Of a stretch of DNA of 64,000 nucleotides, positions 47,601-59,305 are shown one piece after another. Position numbers and translations under genes: made by a program. The notes under the pieces are model-generated. The model was not told the origin of the DNA. It saw only the letters and a list, made by a program, of their open reading frames with translations, and made no database searches. Source of the stretch: Amblyomma americanum (lineage: Eukaryota > Arthropoda > Arachnida > Ixodida > Ixodidae); assembly GCF_052857255.1 (NCBI RefSeq), contig NC_135498.1, positions 83,538,639 through 83,602,638 of the forward strand, in the 5' to 3' direction. Positions within the stretch are counted from its first letter, which is position 1; the number at the start of each line of letters is the position of its first letter.

Positions 47601-49576
47601 CAGAAACGGAATTAGGAATTCATGTGGTTATTATAAGCGAGAAGCATGCCTTCTTAATTTTTACAATAATTAAGAGCGTTTCAGTAAAATGTAAGCTGAC
47701 GATAAGTCGGCGACTTCGTACATTTTTACGACCGTAGGGCGAAGCGAACGTTGTTCACAGGAGGCGCTGCAGTATAAAAATATTATGAACTGAAAAACAA
47801 CGGTAAAAAATAAAATAGCGAGCAATAAAATGATACCGGCAATATGTTTTATCACTTGTCAGCAACTATAACATTGAGTTCAGTAGTCAACTTTGAAGCC
47901 TTACAGTAACGTTGAAAGAAGTAGTAAACATATTGCAGGATGATTATGATTGTTTGAGTGTCAGGAACGGCCTGACAGCACAAGATTTCTTGTAGATGTG
48001 TCCAAATACGCGCACTTCAACTTGAAAACTCGTGTGGACACAGTTACACGAATCAAATTTGCAGCCTGAGGTTTCCCAAACTGGGATTTCCACGGAAAGG
48101 GCCCAGCGGAGTTTGCGGAGCATATTTCTAGCGCACGCCCATAAGCAAGCAAGGCGCCGTGCTGAGGGACGCTTGTACCCATTATTGCACGGGAGTGCGT
48201 TTCGAACGAACCACATTTCGCCGCACAGGCGGCGACTCAAGCGACTGAGCCAGCCTTCGGCTCCCACCTTATGCCTCTTTCCCGCTGCACCGGCTCCCTC
48301 AAACTGGAGAGGGGGTTTTCCTACATCTTATTTGCCGCACATTACGCCCCACTTTATCTCTCTTCTCCCTTCAAAAAGGGAAGAGGGGGATTTCCTTCTG
48401 TCCGTTTTGTCACCTGCCAACCGATGCAGGTGGCACGTGGCACTGCGGGCGCTGACGACGACGGCACGAACCGGGCGAACAATCTAATAAGAGCCAACGC
48501 TCTAGAAAAACGGTTTGCGCATAGAGTACGACCAGTGATCAACGCTAGCTGGTTCGGGAAACGGTTAAGTCAGTGATGAAGGTAGGAATTACTGCCCCTG
48601 CTATATATTTGCCATGGGTTAAATGCAAATAGCAGCAGTAGCATATTTCATATTCGGGGTGGATAAGAACCTGAAGAGAAGTGTACACACTGCATTTCGG
48701 TCCAGGTTAGAAACTATGGTACAATATCGTTTGATCAAGTGGTCATCACTTAAATGTATGGATCAGGGGGTACTGCAAAGGATTCGGCTCGGCAGCTTTA
48801 TATTTTACTGCTGGTAGTGTCCTTACGCTGATGTCTCTCGCAGCTGGAGATAACTGGCATGCGGACGGGACGACAACGCGGCGAAAAACCGAAACCGAGG
48901 GAAATACGCTTCTACATTGACCACTGATAAAATTTAGAACAGAAAAGGGAAAAGATAACGACACTAAAAGAGAGGTCGGTTATTATTTGGAGAGAATCAC
49001 CACTAAGCAGGAGCCGGAAGGGGCGAAAGAATTATGCAGCCACCTCTGAAAGACGTTGGAGTAACGAGCGTTAGCTGCTTGGTAGCGCGTTCTATCGTCG
49101 ATTAGATGTATTACCATGTGGTTAGGCTTCTTTTTCATACCTCACTGCGAGCGGGCGCTCAGCACCCTCTGAGGTACCCAGTGCTGACGTCACTGGGCAG
49201 TTACGAATATTCCAACAGTAAGATAATGACTTCATTGGTTAGTTATATATAAGCAATTAAATTTAAGCATAATCATAAATAAATATTTCATCCATTAGTT
49301 AATATTGGTGTCTAACGTGTTCAAATCATCTAGAGGATTCCAAATACCTAATTTGTTTTATGATGACCTCATTAATTACTGAGTTATAAGCGACTAAACG
49401 TAGTCACGTTACTAGTTAATTATGACGTTGCAAAATCGGTCACCTCACCAATCAATCACCAGTTGGGTTGTTATATGGATTTACTATGGGGACCACCATC
49501 TTGAATTTCTCGGACAAAAAATTTCACGCCGAAGAGAGGTGGTCGCAGACCCCAAGAATTCGAGAAACGTGATTAA

Positions 49577-49594
49577 TAAGAGCTAACGCTCTTA
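49577..49594. repeat. Hairpin repeat TAAGAGC-TAAC-GCTCTTA
   Basis: A perfect 7-bp stem with loop TAAC. Related sequences occur at 48490-48503 (AGAGC CAAC GCTCT) and, as GTAACGAGCGTTAGCT, at 20345 and 49070, the latter two on the other strand. Confidence 0.65.
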
Positions 49595-49689
49595 AAATAT
49601 TTTGAACACACCCGTTATTGATCATGTTCTCGGTTACTTCGAGAGACGAAAGAATAGGATAACAAATAGAGAGAGAAAAACATTTAATG

Positions 49690-49870
49690 GATAGAGATGT
49701 CTGGGTGGGCCCTCATTCCAGGAGCCCACTGGCTTTTGCCGCCGCTCTTGCCCGGTTCACCAGCGAAAACTCGCCCTCCGAATGTGAGATGGACAGCGCC
49801 GCCTCCCAGTTCTCAGTGGTTGGGTCATTGATTCTTGGTATGCCTGGGTTTTTCTGACATGCCCATTCCG
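49690..49870 (-). mobile_element. LINE ORF2 C-terminal tail
   Basis: The minus-strand frame reads WACQKNPGIPRINDPTTENW, then EAALSISHSEGEF and LVNRARAAAKASGLLE with a stop at 49713. This is the usual C-terminus of the tick RNase H LINEs, as in the copies at 24.3 kb and 62.2 kb. Upstream residues are degraded and the copy is short, as expected of 5' truncation. Confidence 0.7.
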
Positions 49871-50102
49871 GATAGTATAAGCCAGCCATTTCAATGCAGA
49901 AGGCGTCGTGCCGATCCGATGAATTTAGAAACGTATAGCTGAGATTGATAGGATTTATATAAGTATTCGAATGAAATTTTCCTAAAATGACCCCTTGCTC
50001 CCTGTTTAGATTTTTGTGCAGTTCTGCGCATACTTTTCTCCATAATATCAAATGTTGGAGTAAATCCTTGCAGAAAACTTCCTGTTTTAAGGAAAGCGAG
50101 GA

Positions 50103-50436
50103 AAAAGTTCAGAACGGAGTGTGAACAAAGAGAAGGACGATTGTAGGTAGCCCTGCTTCACAACCGTCTCGACGGTGGATACCTGCTGCCGCCCTTGGTA
50201 GTCGTTAATGCACAAGCAGCAACAGGGCAAGTAGCAGGTGTCAACCGGGTTCGCATCCACCCCGCCATGGCCCGAAGACAGAAGCGGGTTCGCTTCACCC
50301 TTCCAGATGGGCGCATCGTCTTTCCTCAGAGTGTGGACTTGACCCCGCATGGAGCCATCGCCCAGCCGAACAGGGCATGCATCGGCGAGAAGCGCGGCAT
50401 TCAGGAAGTAGCCCCGTGGATGACGGCCCGCTTGAG
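50103..50436. other. GC-rich open stretch, possible exon, strand unresolved
   Basis: This block is open on both strands. On the minus strand a frame runs from an acceptor-like CTGACTCTGCAG near 50448 to a donor-like CAGCAG before GTATCC near 50180. It includes HPRGYFLNAALLADACPV and a cysteine-rich CYLPCCCLC. On the plus strand a basic frame contains MARRQKRVRFTLPDGRIVF. Neither is recognised. It sits between two minus-strand genes and beside a LINE tail (49690-49870), so it could be an exon or part of a repeat family. Confidence 0.25.
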
Positions 50437-51170
50437 GACCTGCAGAGTCAGCATTGGCGGCAAGTTTTTTGCTTCTTGAAGTCGCCCAATATTTTTTTCC
50501 TGTATCAGATGAGAATGCGTTCTTCTTGATGTAGTTTCACAGACGTACACGTAAGTACTATAAAAAGTATGAGCTTTGTTAAAATATTTCTTACGGCTAG
50601 GCGATGCCAGGAAGCCCTGTTTTGTCTAGTTTCCCGATATCGCCAATGCCATGCTGGCTTATTGCATTCTGTCTCCCAGGTGGGTGGATTTACCACTTTT
50701 ACATCTACCAGCAGAAATCAGATCCCTCTAATAAAACCGTGGTTATATGCACCGCAGTAACAATGGTCGATGCAGCCGTGCAAGCTTCCCTGTCACGTCT
50801 TAGTGCGGCCGGAGGCCGCAGGCATTTCGATTTACCCGATTGGCTGAGCGCATTAATATTGTCATCGATGGCTTATCCGTGCTGTATTCTTTAGGAGCCG
50901 AAGTTCACCCAATGAGGTGTTCGCTTGAGTTCCAATCCAGCTTGCCTGACTGCTGTCTAGGCCGACTTGCTTGATTTTTAATAAGACCACGATAATATAA
51001 CTCCTCTGCTGCGATTGCTTTCAAATATAAAATGACCGCAATGTTTAGCATGAACAGAGAGGTTGTGTACCTTTATTACATACAATTTCTAGTCTCATTC
51101 TGTGGTTCCCATAACAAAGCCGTTATCAGGTTTTTTTAACTTTTTGTCCGCGCTTAGCAGAAACGTTTTT

Positions 51171-52685
51171 TGCACTCAGCTGAAAGGCATGCTCGTGCTG
51201 TTCCTGCTGTTGCAGAATATCCATTCATGCGCTTCAAGCGCTCCCGTTCACCTGGAGTCGTGCCTGGGAAAGCGGAAACCGAAAGCGATACTTCTCTGGG
51301 GGCCGGTGATGCTTCCTCATATGGGGCCTTCAATCAGCCCACGGGTCCCAACACGTGAAGCAGGGACAGCGTCATCGTTCAATGTCCTCGACATTCCTGA
51401 AGCAAAACGTTTTACATGGCGACTTGTGACGAATGCGATGTCCAAGCTGAATGCCAGGTCTAGAATAAAAGAAGTCACGGCCTCTGAATCCGGGGTTACT
51501 CTTTCGCTTTGATTGTTCTTTGAAGTGACGATGTATATTTACTGCATGAATTTTATTGCTATGTCGACTTTTCATTCGGAATGGTGGCCGTAAGTTTGGC
51601 CTAAACAGGCATCTCTTCCATTTCGTTGTGATTCACGGGGCACTATTAGGCATTCGCACAATTTTGCATGTTTGACTTCCATGGATCTACTATTGATTTA
51701 TTTAGCTGCACATATGAGGCGCTCACATCTGGAAAACCCCTTGGAAGAGAAAACGTAACACGCAGAGGCTGCTCAAACCAGGAAAGCGGCCAACAAGCAG
51801 AGCGCTGCCTGACTCGAAGACGAAGTGGGCGAAGACAGGCACTGCTAGCAGCCAAATGCCCAGGCCTACAGCAGTGTGCAGCCACCAACATCTATGAGCA
51901 GTCTTCGTGTGCTTTCTGGCTTCCCTTTGGTGCTTACATGTATGGCATTATTTAGTTGAACACCTGACTGAAGTACCAGAAAGTCGTTATTGCATGCCGG
52001 ACGTATCAAAAAGCAAGCTGCTCCAAGTTTGCTGTTCCGCGAAGAAAGCACGCAGTAAGAGCACAGGCACAAAAGAGCGAAGAAATAAACCGATCAGTCA
52101 ACACCGAACGGCACCTTCACAAGACAGAAGCACAATAGACGACCTCTGTGGTCATTTGAATTTTCTTTCGCGATCTTTGCAGAAGGTTGAAATTCGAAGC
52201 ACGTATTTCCTCAAAAGTCGTGCTAATGACCGAAAGAAAAAATTAACGAAAACCCTTGTTAGGGCGCATATAGAACAGCGAACTTTTTGCAAAGACGCAC
52301 TCTTGAATTTAAACCTGATGAATGAGACAGACAGCGATTTAGATCATCATCATCATCACAACCAGCCTGACTACGCCCATTGCAGGTCGAAAACCTCTTC
52401 CATGTCTCTCCAATTAACCCCGTCTTTTGCCAGCTGCGTCCACCGTATGCCCGCAAACCTCATACGTCATATTTACCGATGTGGAACGACATGTGGGCAG
52501 CCATTGAAAGTTATCTCACGTTGAAAAAGATTACTGCTTCTTAGCGAATAATCAGCTTACATTAGACAAATCTTCATTTTACATGCTACTCTGCTGCTTC
52601 CTTACAGAGTAATATGGGGTCGTTCGCACTCTGTTGACTGGCATGCTCATGCTGTTCCTGCGGTTGCAGAATATCCATTCATGCG
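51171..52685 (+). other. Unrecognised coding-like region bounded by a duplicated splice-acceptor segment
   Basis: A segment of about 60 bp at 51171-51231 recurs at 52625-52685 with few changes. Each copy ends in a textbook acceptor (GCTGTTCCTGCTGTTGCAG in the first) followed by AATATCCATTCATGCG. After the first copy one frame reads EYPFMRFKRSRSPGVVPGK and another ends SSFNVLDIPEAKRFTWRLV. A 205-codon open frame (51907-52524) has a basic, low-complexity start and a helical part (DDLCGHLNFLSRSLQKVEI), then runs into an RTE tail. This could be a host gene with a duplicated exon, or a transposon. No domain is recognised. Confidence 0.25.
52340..52475 (-). mobile_element. RTE-type LINE 3' end with GAT tail
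   Basis: GATCATCATCATCATCAC is followed by CTGACTACGCCCATTGCAGG and AACCCCGTCTTTTGCCAGC. This is the minus-strand 3' end of the same family as at 44.9 and 59.2 kb, ending in a trinucleotide tail. It inserted into the 205-codon open frame at 51907-52524 and adds its histidine run. Confidence 0.7.
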
Positions 52686-54597
52686 TCGAAAGAAGCACGT
52701 ACGATAACAAAAATTTCGAACCGCTTTTCAGCACAAAATTTCGTTATTAAGAGCAAGAAGGTGCCGTTGCAATCTTTGTAGCCAAATGATTTAAAACATG
52801 CTTAGTTTATCTAATTTGCACGCTGAGTTGATCGCCTGCTCGAGTAAAGTAACACTACGTTCAGCCCTGTGCAGTAACTGTGCACTGCCGAGGGCAAGTT
52901 ACAAGGTGTGCAACAGGTGACCGATTTCGGGCACGTATTGCAAAGATATGACGTCAGGTGCTTTTACTAGTATGAACTGACGCGCGGGGTAAGGACACAG
53001 TTCCTCCACTAGAACACTAGCGTGTCGAAATGCGCATACGCTGAACACAAGGCACACAAGGCACCGTGCACCCCAAATAAGCTTTACATTGGATCCCAAC
53101 AAGTGGATAACAATAAGCTTTACATAAATGTCTCTCGTGGGGGGGGGAAGGGGGGGGCTGTGCTTGGAGCACAGTCACGTTGTTGCCGCTACTCTGTGCC
53201 ATGTTCGCATCCAATGAGAAAATCACAAATCTATATTCGTCTGAAGATGCCGGTGCCAAAAAATATGATATAAATCGACCAAAATTTCCAGATTAGTTCG
53301 GGGTGGAAAGGAGTTGTGCTGAGGCATTACGCACTGTTTGGTCGCCAAGGCGATCAGACGCCAGAAAGCACCAGAGGTGGGAACTGGTTAACGTTTCAGG
53401 TGAGAACACAGAGCTCAAGCATTCCAGATTTGTTAAAACGTTGTATTTTTTATATTTTTGTTCACTTCACCGCATGTAATACAGAAAAAAATTCACGACT
53501 TATCACTAGGTGTTTCCGCGGAAATTTAACTGCACTTGGCAAAGAACGAAAAACGGCAGAGTGTACCTCGCACACACTATTGTTTGTCAGTGAAATGTTC
53601 CTTGCTTGGCCTCTGTAAGCGTAGCAGAGAATTACGGTTTTCTATAGAGGACTCTAGCATGGAAGAAGAGTCAGAAGTCCACCCCTCCCTTACAAACTTC
53701 CTGTTTTGTATCCCAAAGCGACGGGACAAGCTCAAATTATTAAACATTGTTTTGCCCCTAAAGGCCAGCATCAAAATGAAAGGAAAATTAGCACTACAGC
53801 TCTGCTTATTTTGCTTCTTGCCAGATGTTCACAAACGCGCAATGACCGCAAATCTTGCTCTACTGGCATATAATACTAAGACGGCATTCTGTCTGCGGTG
53901 CAGCTTCTAAGTTTGCGATTCTATTCTTCTTACGGTACAGCACCAAAACTTCCAGTTACGCAGTGACACCTAACACGGAAAGGGAAGCATTAGATGAGAA
54001 ATAATAATGCCACCGAACTCAAGACCTCTCTCGCTGTACATCTGTGTACAGATGTACAGTCAAAATTGTAATACATTGTTATTTTGTGCGCGATACATTG
54101 TATAAATAACGACCTGTCTGTGTGCGCTTCCAGGTGCTAAGGAGCTGGAGGTCAACAAGCACCTAGAGAAATCTGCGAGGCGGCATCGCAAGTTCTGGTG
54201 CTGTGACCTTCACAGATTTGTATCATTTGCAGAAACGCGTAAACTTCGTTGTCCGGGCTCTACATGTCATCTTTCAGAAAAAAAAAACAATTCCAGTTAC
54301 CATTTAGAAGATAGTGCATGGTATCAGCCCCATCATGAGGTGAATGCACAGCCCGCTGCGCAGTTAATCGAGGTTATCAACATGCATAGTGGACAAGGGA
54401 TGTCGTTAATATCTACGCTCATGCTACATAATTTGACACCTCCGGTCAGCACACTGAGCCAGTTTGGAAAAAAAAAACGGTGGACACTTTCAGCCGGTGG
54501 CTGTTCAACACTTATTTAGACTTTCATTATTATCCTAGAGTTCCCAGCGCCCACGCGCAGAGCTATGATCACTAGGACATGCTGGCGAGGATCCTCA

Positions 54598-54795
54598 TCA
54601 GCGGGTGCTGCCACCCCCAGAAACTCCGGCGAAGTCGTCGTGGCACAGCTTCCATAAGCCGTAGCAGCGTGCCCTGAACTTTTCGTGCAGGAAGCGCGCC
54701 AACGGCGGCACCACGAGCTCTGTAAGGTGGGGCACACAGGTGGCATCCTGCTTGGACACCACTCCAAACTCGAACACTTTGCTGGAGTGAAACAT
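54598..54795 (-). CDS. Terminal exon of the same unrecognised gene, with stop codon
   Basis: A strong acceptor (CTCCCTTTGCCTGTCCGTTGCGCAG) precedes 65 codons and a TGA. The reading starts MFHSSKVFEFGVVSKQDATC, continues with HLTELVVPPLARFLHEKF and YGLWKLCHDDF, and ends GVSGGGSTR. Three cysteines and an aromatic-rich helix are visible; there is no membrane segment. The ATG at the exon start is in phase with the 58.4 kb exon, so it need not be an initiator. Downstream is a variant poly(A) hexamer (AATAAG or AATAAT) about 70 bp after the stop. The intron before it holds a piggyBac relic. Confidence 0.55.
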   Translation of the reverse strand: MFHSSKVFEFGVVSKQDATCVPHLTELVVPPLARFLHEKFRARCYGLWKLCHDDFAGVSGGGSTR

Positions 54796-55655
54796 CTGCG
54801 CAACGGACAGGCAAAGGGAGATAAAGTGAAACTTCTTAGAACAGTCAGCTACTTGGCAGAAACACCTCAATTATGCTCACGTTTGAGAGTTGCGTGCCTA
54901 AAAATTTCTTGTCAAACCCTGACAGCGCTTTCACCAAGCTGCTCCCTAGACGCAGTTTTCTTTTAGGACGTAAACACTAGCTTACAGTTAAGTACATCGC
55001 TCTCAACTCTTACTGCAAGAATGTAGCATGCACGTAATTAAAAGGTGTCTTGTGGATCACTTTTCGCACCCCATTTGTGTGTTATTTATAATAATCATAA
55101 ATAGGCACCAGGATATATCCGCCCCTTACCTTGTTTACCCTGCGGCACATATGCCCCCATGAAATTCTTCATTCGGGATTACAATCCCCAAAATACTTTC
55201 TATTTGATGTCACCATCAAGGCATTACCGGGAAGATATTTTGTATTTACTAAAGAAAGGTTGTTCCTTGGCGCGCATTACAGTGCAGAGCCGTAGCTCGC
55301 ATGCAAGCCAGCCCGGCTCATATGTATCGAACATGCCATCCGTGTTAATAAAGCATTTTCGAAGTACATAATCTTCAAGGCATGCAAATTAGCATTGTGA
55401 GACGTGTGCCTGAAAGTTGGCGTGGCACGCCCCGCACCTCTGCCACGGATCCTGTATGAACATCATCTCACTAATTACTTCCTTCATTTGTAAAATCTCA
55501 GCATAGAGCTAAGATACATATTTTGTTCTAGGAAGGGCTCAGCGGTCTATTTTTTAGTTTCGGTAGGTAGTGTGGGGTTACTGGCCGACGAGTTAGAAAT
55601 GATTTACAAGTCACCTTTTCGCGAAGAGCGCAGCCCGGCCGCGGCAGCCGCCTTT

Positions 55656-55745
55656 CTTTCACTGCATCCTTTATCCTTTCCCTTCCAGTGCGGTTCTGGT
55701 GTCCACCGAGATGCGAGACAGATACTGCACCTTTCGTTTGTCCAT
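55656..55745 (+). mobile_element. Diverged Ruka-type SINE fragment
   Basis: TTCACTGCATCCTTTATCC, then CCAGTGCGGTTCTGGTGTCC and GAGACAGATACTGCACC match the 3' half of Ruka with several changes. It lies in the intron of the 54-58 kb gene, upstream of the terminal exon. Confidence 0.55.
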
Positions 55746-56229
55746 GTTTCAAATTTGTTTTTTCATGTATCATTATAGACAGCGATATAGGAAGAATATG
55801 CCCACAAAGCAGCGAAGAGCCCAACAAAATTCTGCGTTATTCTATTGACACTACATTGGGTAACTGAGCGCATACATTTCTTTGTTGTTGTAACCTCTTC
55901 AGGTACATAAGAAATGTGGCAGTGAGGAAGCTGGCCCAATGGCTGTTTTCTTTTATTTGGGTCCCCAAATAGAAAGTAAAACGAACAGGAAATATTCTTA
56001 ATGGAACGAGAGATATGATCTGGGACAAATATGTCCCTATGTGCGGTATCGGTACGATGACCTCACTGAGGCTGCTGACTATTCCCCAGAGTGAAGAGCC
56101 TTGGAACAGTTTCTCTGCTTTTAAGAAACAGGTGTACTTCGTTGACTGTGCAAAAGATGTTTGTGTGGTTTTAGACCTAGCTTTTGGCGCAGATTACTCA
56201 GCGCTTTCTCTGGGTGGCTTTAGCAATTT

Positions 56230-57850
56230 GGTGCACAGGAGCTTGAGGATTCGTTGAAGTCAAAATTCTCTTTGCTCTTTGCATGGTAGTAGACGCACTG
56301 CGCTGTCAAATAGAGAAGTTGCCTATGGGCCCCTTTGAAACCCCTTGCCGAACAACTCCAGGGAGGTGAGAGCCGGAATGCCCAAGTCTTATTCTTGCAG
56401 CTTTGTGTAAACTATGTAGGCATTGTGGACAGTGACGTCCAGCAGATCAAAAAACACCCGAATGTAGTATGTGATCCTTGCGCGCCGATTCTCATCGTAC
56501 GTCACGGTCTTCTGGTTCATGAGGTTGACGCAGCCCATCTAGCGATTGCATTCTCTCACAATCAAAGGACGCATAATTTGAATTTTTTTCATTTTTACCA
56601 GAACAACGCCTCCGCACCTGGACACTTTCTGTCAGCAAAATGAAGTTCGACACCACCAAGACAGCTCGATTGTCCATCCATTATACTCAGGACACGTCTT
56701 CAGCGGAGAGCGACACAGTGTCGCCTCGTTTAATTTCTTTGCTTGGAAATTCTTTTGGCATACTTTTGCGGTTTGCATGCACTGCCCCACAAGCTTTACG
56801 TTTTTCTCGCTCAGTTCCCGTTGAAGGGCTGGAAAACTGAAACAGTTGTCGAAGAAGACTTCGCATCCGAGATCACCCAGAGTGCTTGTGAGCTGAAGCA
56901 CTATCGACTCACCCAGTCCCATCTCAGTGCCGTGGGTTTTTTTGCCGGTGTACATGTCACACTCAAAAAGCCTGTCTCAGAATCGCATCGACACATCTTT
57001 AAACCCCAACGAATCGGCTTGTTTTTCATGTACTGCTTCATTATGTTATGTCCTTTGAATTTAATTGTGTTTATCGACTTACTGCCGTTTCGCCGCGGCG
57101 GGAGCGGCTTGGAAAGCCTGGTTGCAGTGGGTGATTAGCGGGCGCACCTTGTAGGAATCGCCTCTCTCGGGCTGGCACTTGTCTATGAAGTGCAACGCAC
57201 GTCGAATTTCTTCAAATCGATGCAAAGGCATAACATTGGCTACACATGCCACGCCAAGGTGTGGTTGAGTCAGCCAGTAAGTCCTAATAGTAGGCAACGT
57301 GTGGTAGCTCATCACCAAGTTCATGCCAAGGAATGCTCTCGTTTCTTCATTATTTGTTGGAAGTACAGTTCCTTGCTGCTCGCCGTAGCGAATACTCTCC
57401 TTGATTGACACATCAGAAATAAGGCTGTCAAAGCTCACTATCGCCGAAAAAAAAATCGAGTGGTGTAGCGCGGTCGGCTTCCCTTTATGTAGGAAGTATA
57501 TAGCAGTGCATCGTTGTGAAACTTCTGATGAGTATATAAAACCCTGGAATCATGTTGCTTTCTCCAGGCCAAGGCGATTTTCTGCCAGTCTTCTGTGTTT
57601 TTTTTTTACGGCGGTGTTGGTGAAGAATTCTGCCGCCCCTCCTTTCACTCTTCCGTGGTGGCTTGGAACAACGTTTTCTCTCAGGATGTTTATATAGTGA
57701 TTTCTGTTCCAACGTTACCAAACGTCGTCCTCTAAAAGCATAACGTCGTTTTCATCTAAAACCAACGCCCTTTCGCCATTACTCTCATCAGCAAAGAGAA
57801 TCTGATGAATCTCCTTTTCCGATATGAGGAGGGGAATGTGTTCCCGACAT
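56230..57850 (-). pseudogene. piggyBac-family transposase pseudogene
   Basis: On the minus strand an acidic start (EKEIHQILFADESNG) leads into the DDE_Tnp_1_7 domain. Blocks include ETRAFLGMNLVMSYHTLPTI, MKNKPIRWGLKM, SETGFL and EVFFDNCFSFPALQREL. The first catalytic Asp remains near 57073 and the second at 56848. The third, in the family motif MGGVDL, reads MGCVNL at 56524-56526, so Asp has become Asn. Frameshifts and stops interrupt every block. The degenerate cysteine-rich C-terminus may run to about 56090. No inverted terminal repeats or TTAA ends were found by eye. It lies in the intron of the unrecognised 54-58 kb gene, in the same orientation. Confidence 0.85.
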
Positions 57851-58434
57851 CCCCCTGCAATGCAAAATAAACTTGGAACTAGGGCCGTCACTTCTCGAAC
57901 GTTTTGCTATGAAAGAAAAGCAACCATCTTGTTTGTGTAACTCGCTCACATTTTCCAAAAGTTAGAAAGGCAAGCACCGCGAGTTTAGAAAGCCCAAATA
58001 GGCTCCATAATGCACATAATGACAAATATTTCCCAAGACGCAAAATATGCTCAAAAACAGCTCTTGGCGTGGATATTAGGTAATATTCAATGTCCAGCTG
58101 TTTATTAAGAGCTTAGCAGTATGTGCTCGCAGAACAATGTTAAACAAACTGGGATTTTTGTACAAAATAACACTTACGTGATTGAAGAAACGCAGCTCAT
58201 CAACCTCGGCCAATTATTCCCCTTTTGGCGCGCTTCCACAACTGTTGCCAACCCGCGTGCGATATATGACAGATCTAGAGTGTAGCTGCCGATAAGAGCA
58301 GCTGTAGCTTTAAAACGACCACCACTGCTCCTCCTAAAAAAGGTGAACATCGGGGACATCTATCTCCCTTGTATACCTCAGGGCCGAACGCACCACATCG
58401 CTGTACATGACCATCCATGTAGTGTTATACGCAC

Positions 58435-58626
58435 TTGCTTCAGCGTTAACTGCAGCTGCTTGAGTGTGTCCTGGAGCCTGTTCTTCTCGTACAGCACCGC
58501 TGAGCGCTGCTCCTCGACTCCCCGGGTGCGCGCCAAGGCGTCCAGGAGGTCGGTGTAGCCATGCCGTGCCGCCATGGTGTCGAGCGAGACTCTCCACAGG
58601 AGCACGGCGCCTTCGTAGCCTCGAGG
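58435..58626 (-). CDS. Internal exon of an unrecognised gene, coiled-coil-like
   Basis: The acceptor is CTCTGCTGGCAG and the donor is AAGCAA before GTGCGT, giving 64 codons in phase 0-0. The product begins PRGYEGAVLLWRVSLDTMAA and ends in a charged heptad-like helix (YEKNRLQDTLKQLQLTLKQ). GC content is far above the flanks. It joins in frame to the terminal exon at 54795. I do not recognise the family. The alternative that it is part of the M13 gene is unlikely because the next exon carries a stop. Upstream exons would be right of 58.7 kb or outside the window. Confidence 0.55.
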
Positions 58627-58927
58627 CTGCCAGCAGAGGCGAGCCGCAGCATTTAGATTTGTCAAAGGCGACAAGAGGCCGGATAGCTTAATCGGCGAAA
58701 ATAGTCTTATTCGTTCGCTAATTACCAGCAACAGGGTACATGCAACACTCGAGACACCAAAGTGGTTCTATTTACATGTACTGCATACGATGTGTAAACA
58801 TGTTTACGTGCTGTGCTTCTGTAGTCTTTGAAGTCTTGTTTTCAACACCCTATGTCCAAGAAATGTACTCCTCTGCAATAAAGACGTGAACGTCGTTATT
58901 ACAGATGAGTACATTGTAATAATAATC

Positions 58928-58963
58928 CTCTGTAATAATAATAATCCTCTTACAGAGGATCGT
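58928..58963. repeat. Inverted repeat with (ATA)n loop
   Basis: ATCCTCTGTAA, an AT-rich loop, then TTACAGAGGAT: exact 11-bp arms. The surrounding AATAATAATCCTC units are themselves repeated. Confidence 0.6.
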
Positions 58964-59165
58964 TTTTACAGAGAGAGGCCTAACATTGGAACTGTATTGG
59001 CAAAGCTGGCCCTGCAAAGGACCAGAATGGGACCATCCTGTTGCAATATTGGGCCGATGACCTTTGCTGCTTGGGTGAGCGCCGACGTAAGCTCCAGTTT
59101 GTCCAGCGGGACGCGAAATTGGCTCTCACGGGGACGAATATGAGCTGCCAGCGTAGGGATACCTC

Positions 59166-59305
59166 CCTGGAGATAGTTACTACACCCACTGCAGGGCAAA
59201 AGCCTTTCACATGTCTCTTCAATTAAGCCTTCCCTTTGCCAGCTGCGGCTACCGTGTGCCAGCAAACTTCTTAATCTGATCCGCCCAACCATGCACGCCA
59301 CTGCA
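59166..59305 (-). mobile_element. RTE-type LINE 3' end
   Basis: CTACACCCACTGCAGGGCAA, then TTTGCCAGCTGCGGCTACCG and CAAACTTCTTAATCTGATCC match the copies at 52.4 and 44.9 kb. The minus strand reads as the RTE C-terminus. The copy is truncated and has no intact tail. Confidence 0.65.

Larger units (their letters stand above)
43981..54597. other. Presumed intergenic region
   Basis: Contains RTE, CR1-like and I-group LINE tails, several hairpins, and the two unassigned coding-like blocks at 50.1 and 51.2-52.7 kb. The long AT-rich stretch 45.3-47.2 kb shows nothing recognisable. Confidence 0.45.

Noticed and set aside
47405..48320. CTGGAGAGGGGGTTTT found at both 47408 and 48303 as a repeat
   Set aside because: The shared string is about 16 bases and the flanks do not align; likely coincidence.
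54000..58700. 54.6 and 58.5 kb exons as the start of the M13 gene
   Set aside because: The 54.6 kb exon ends in an in-frame stop, and neither contains an M13 motif.
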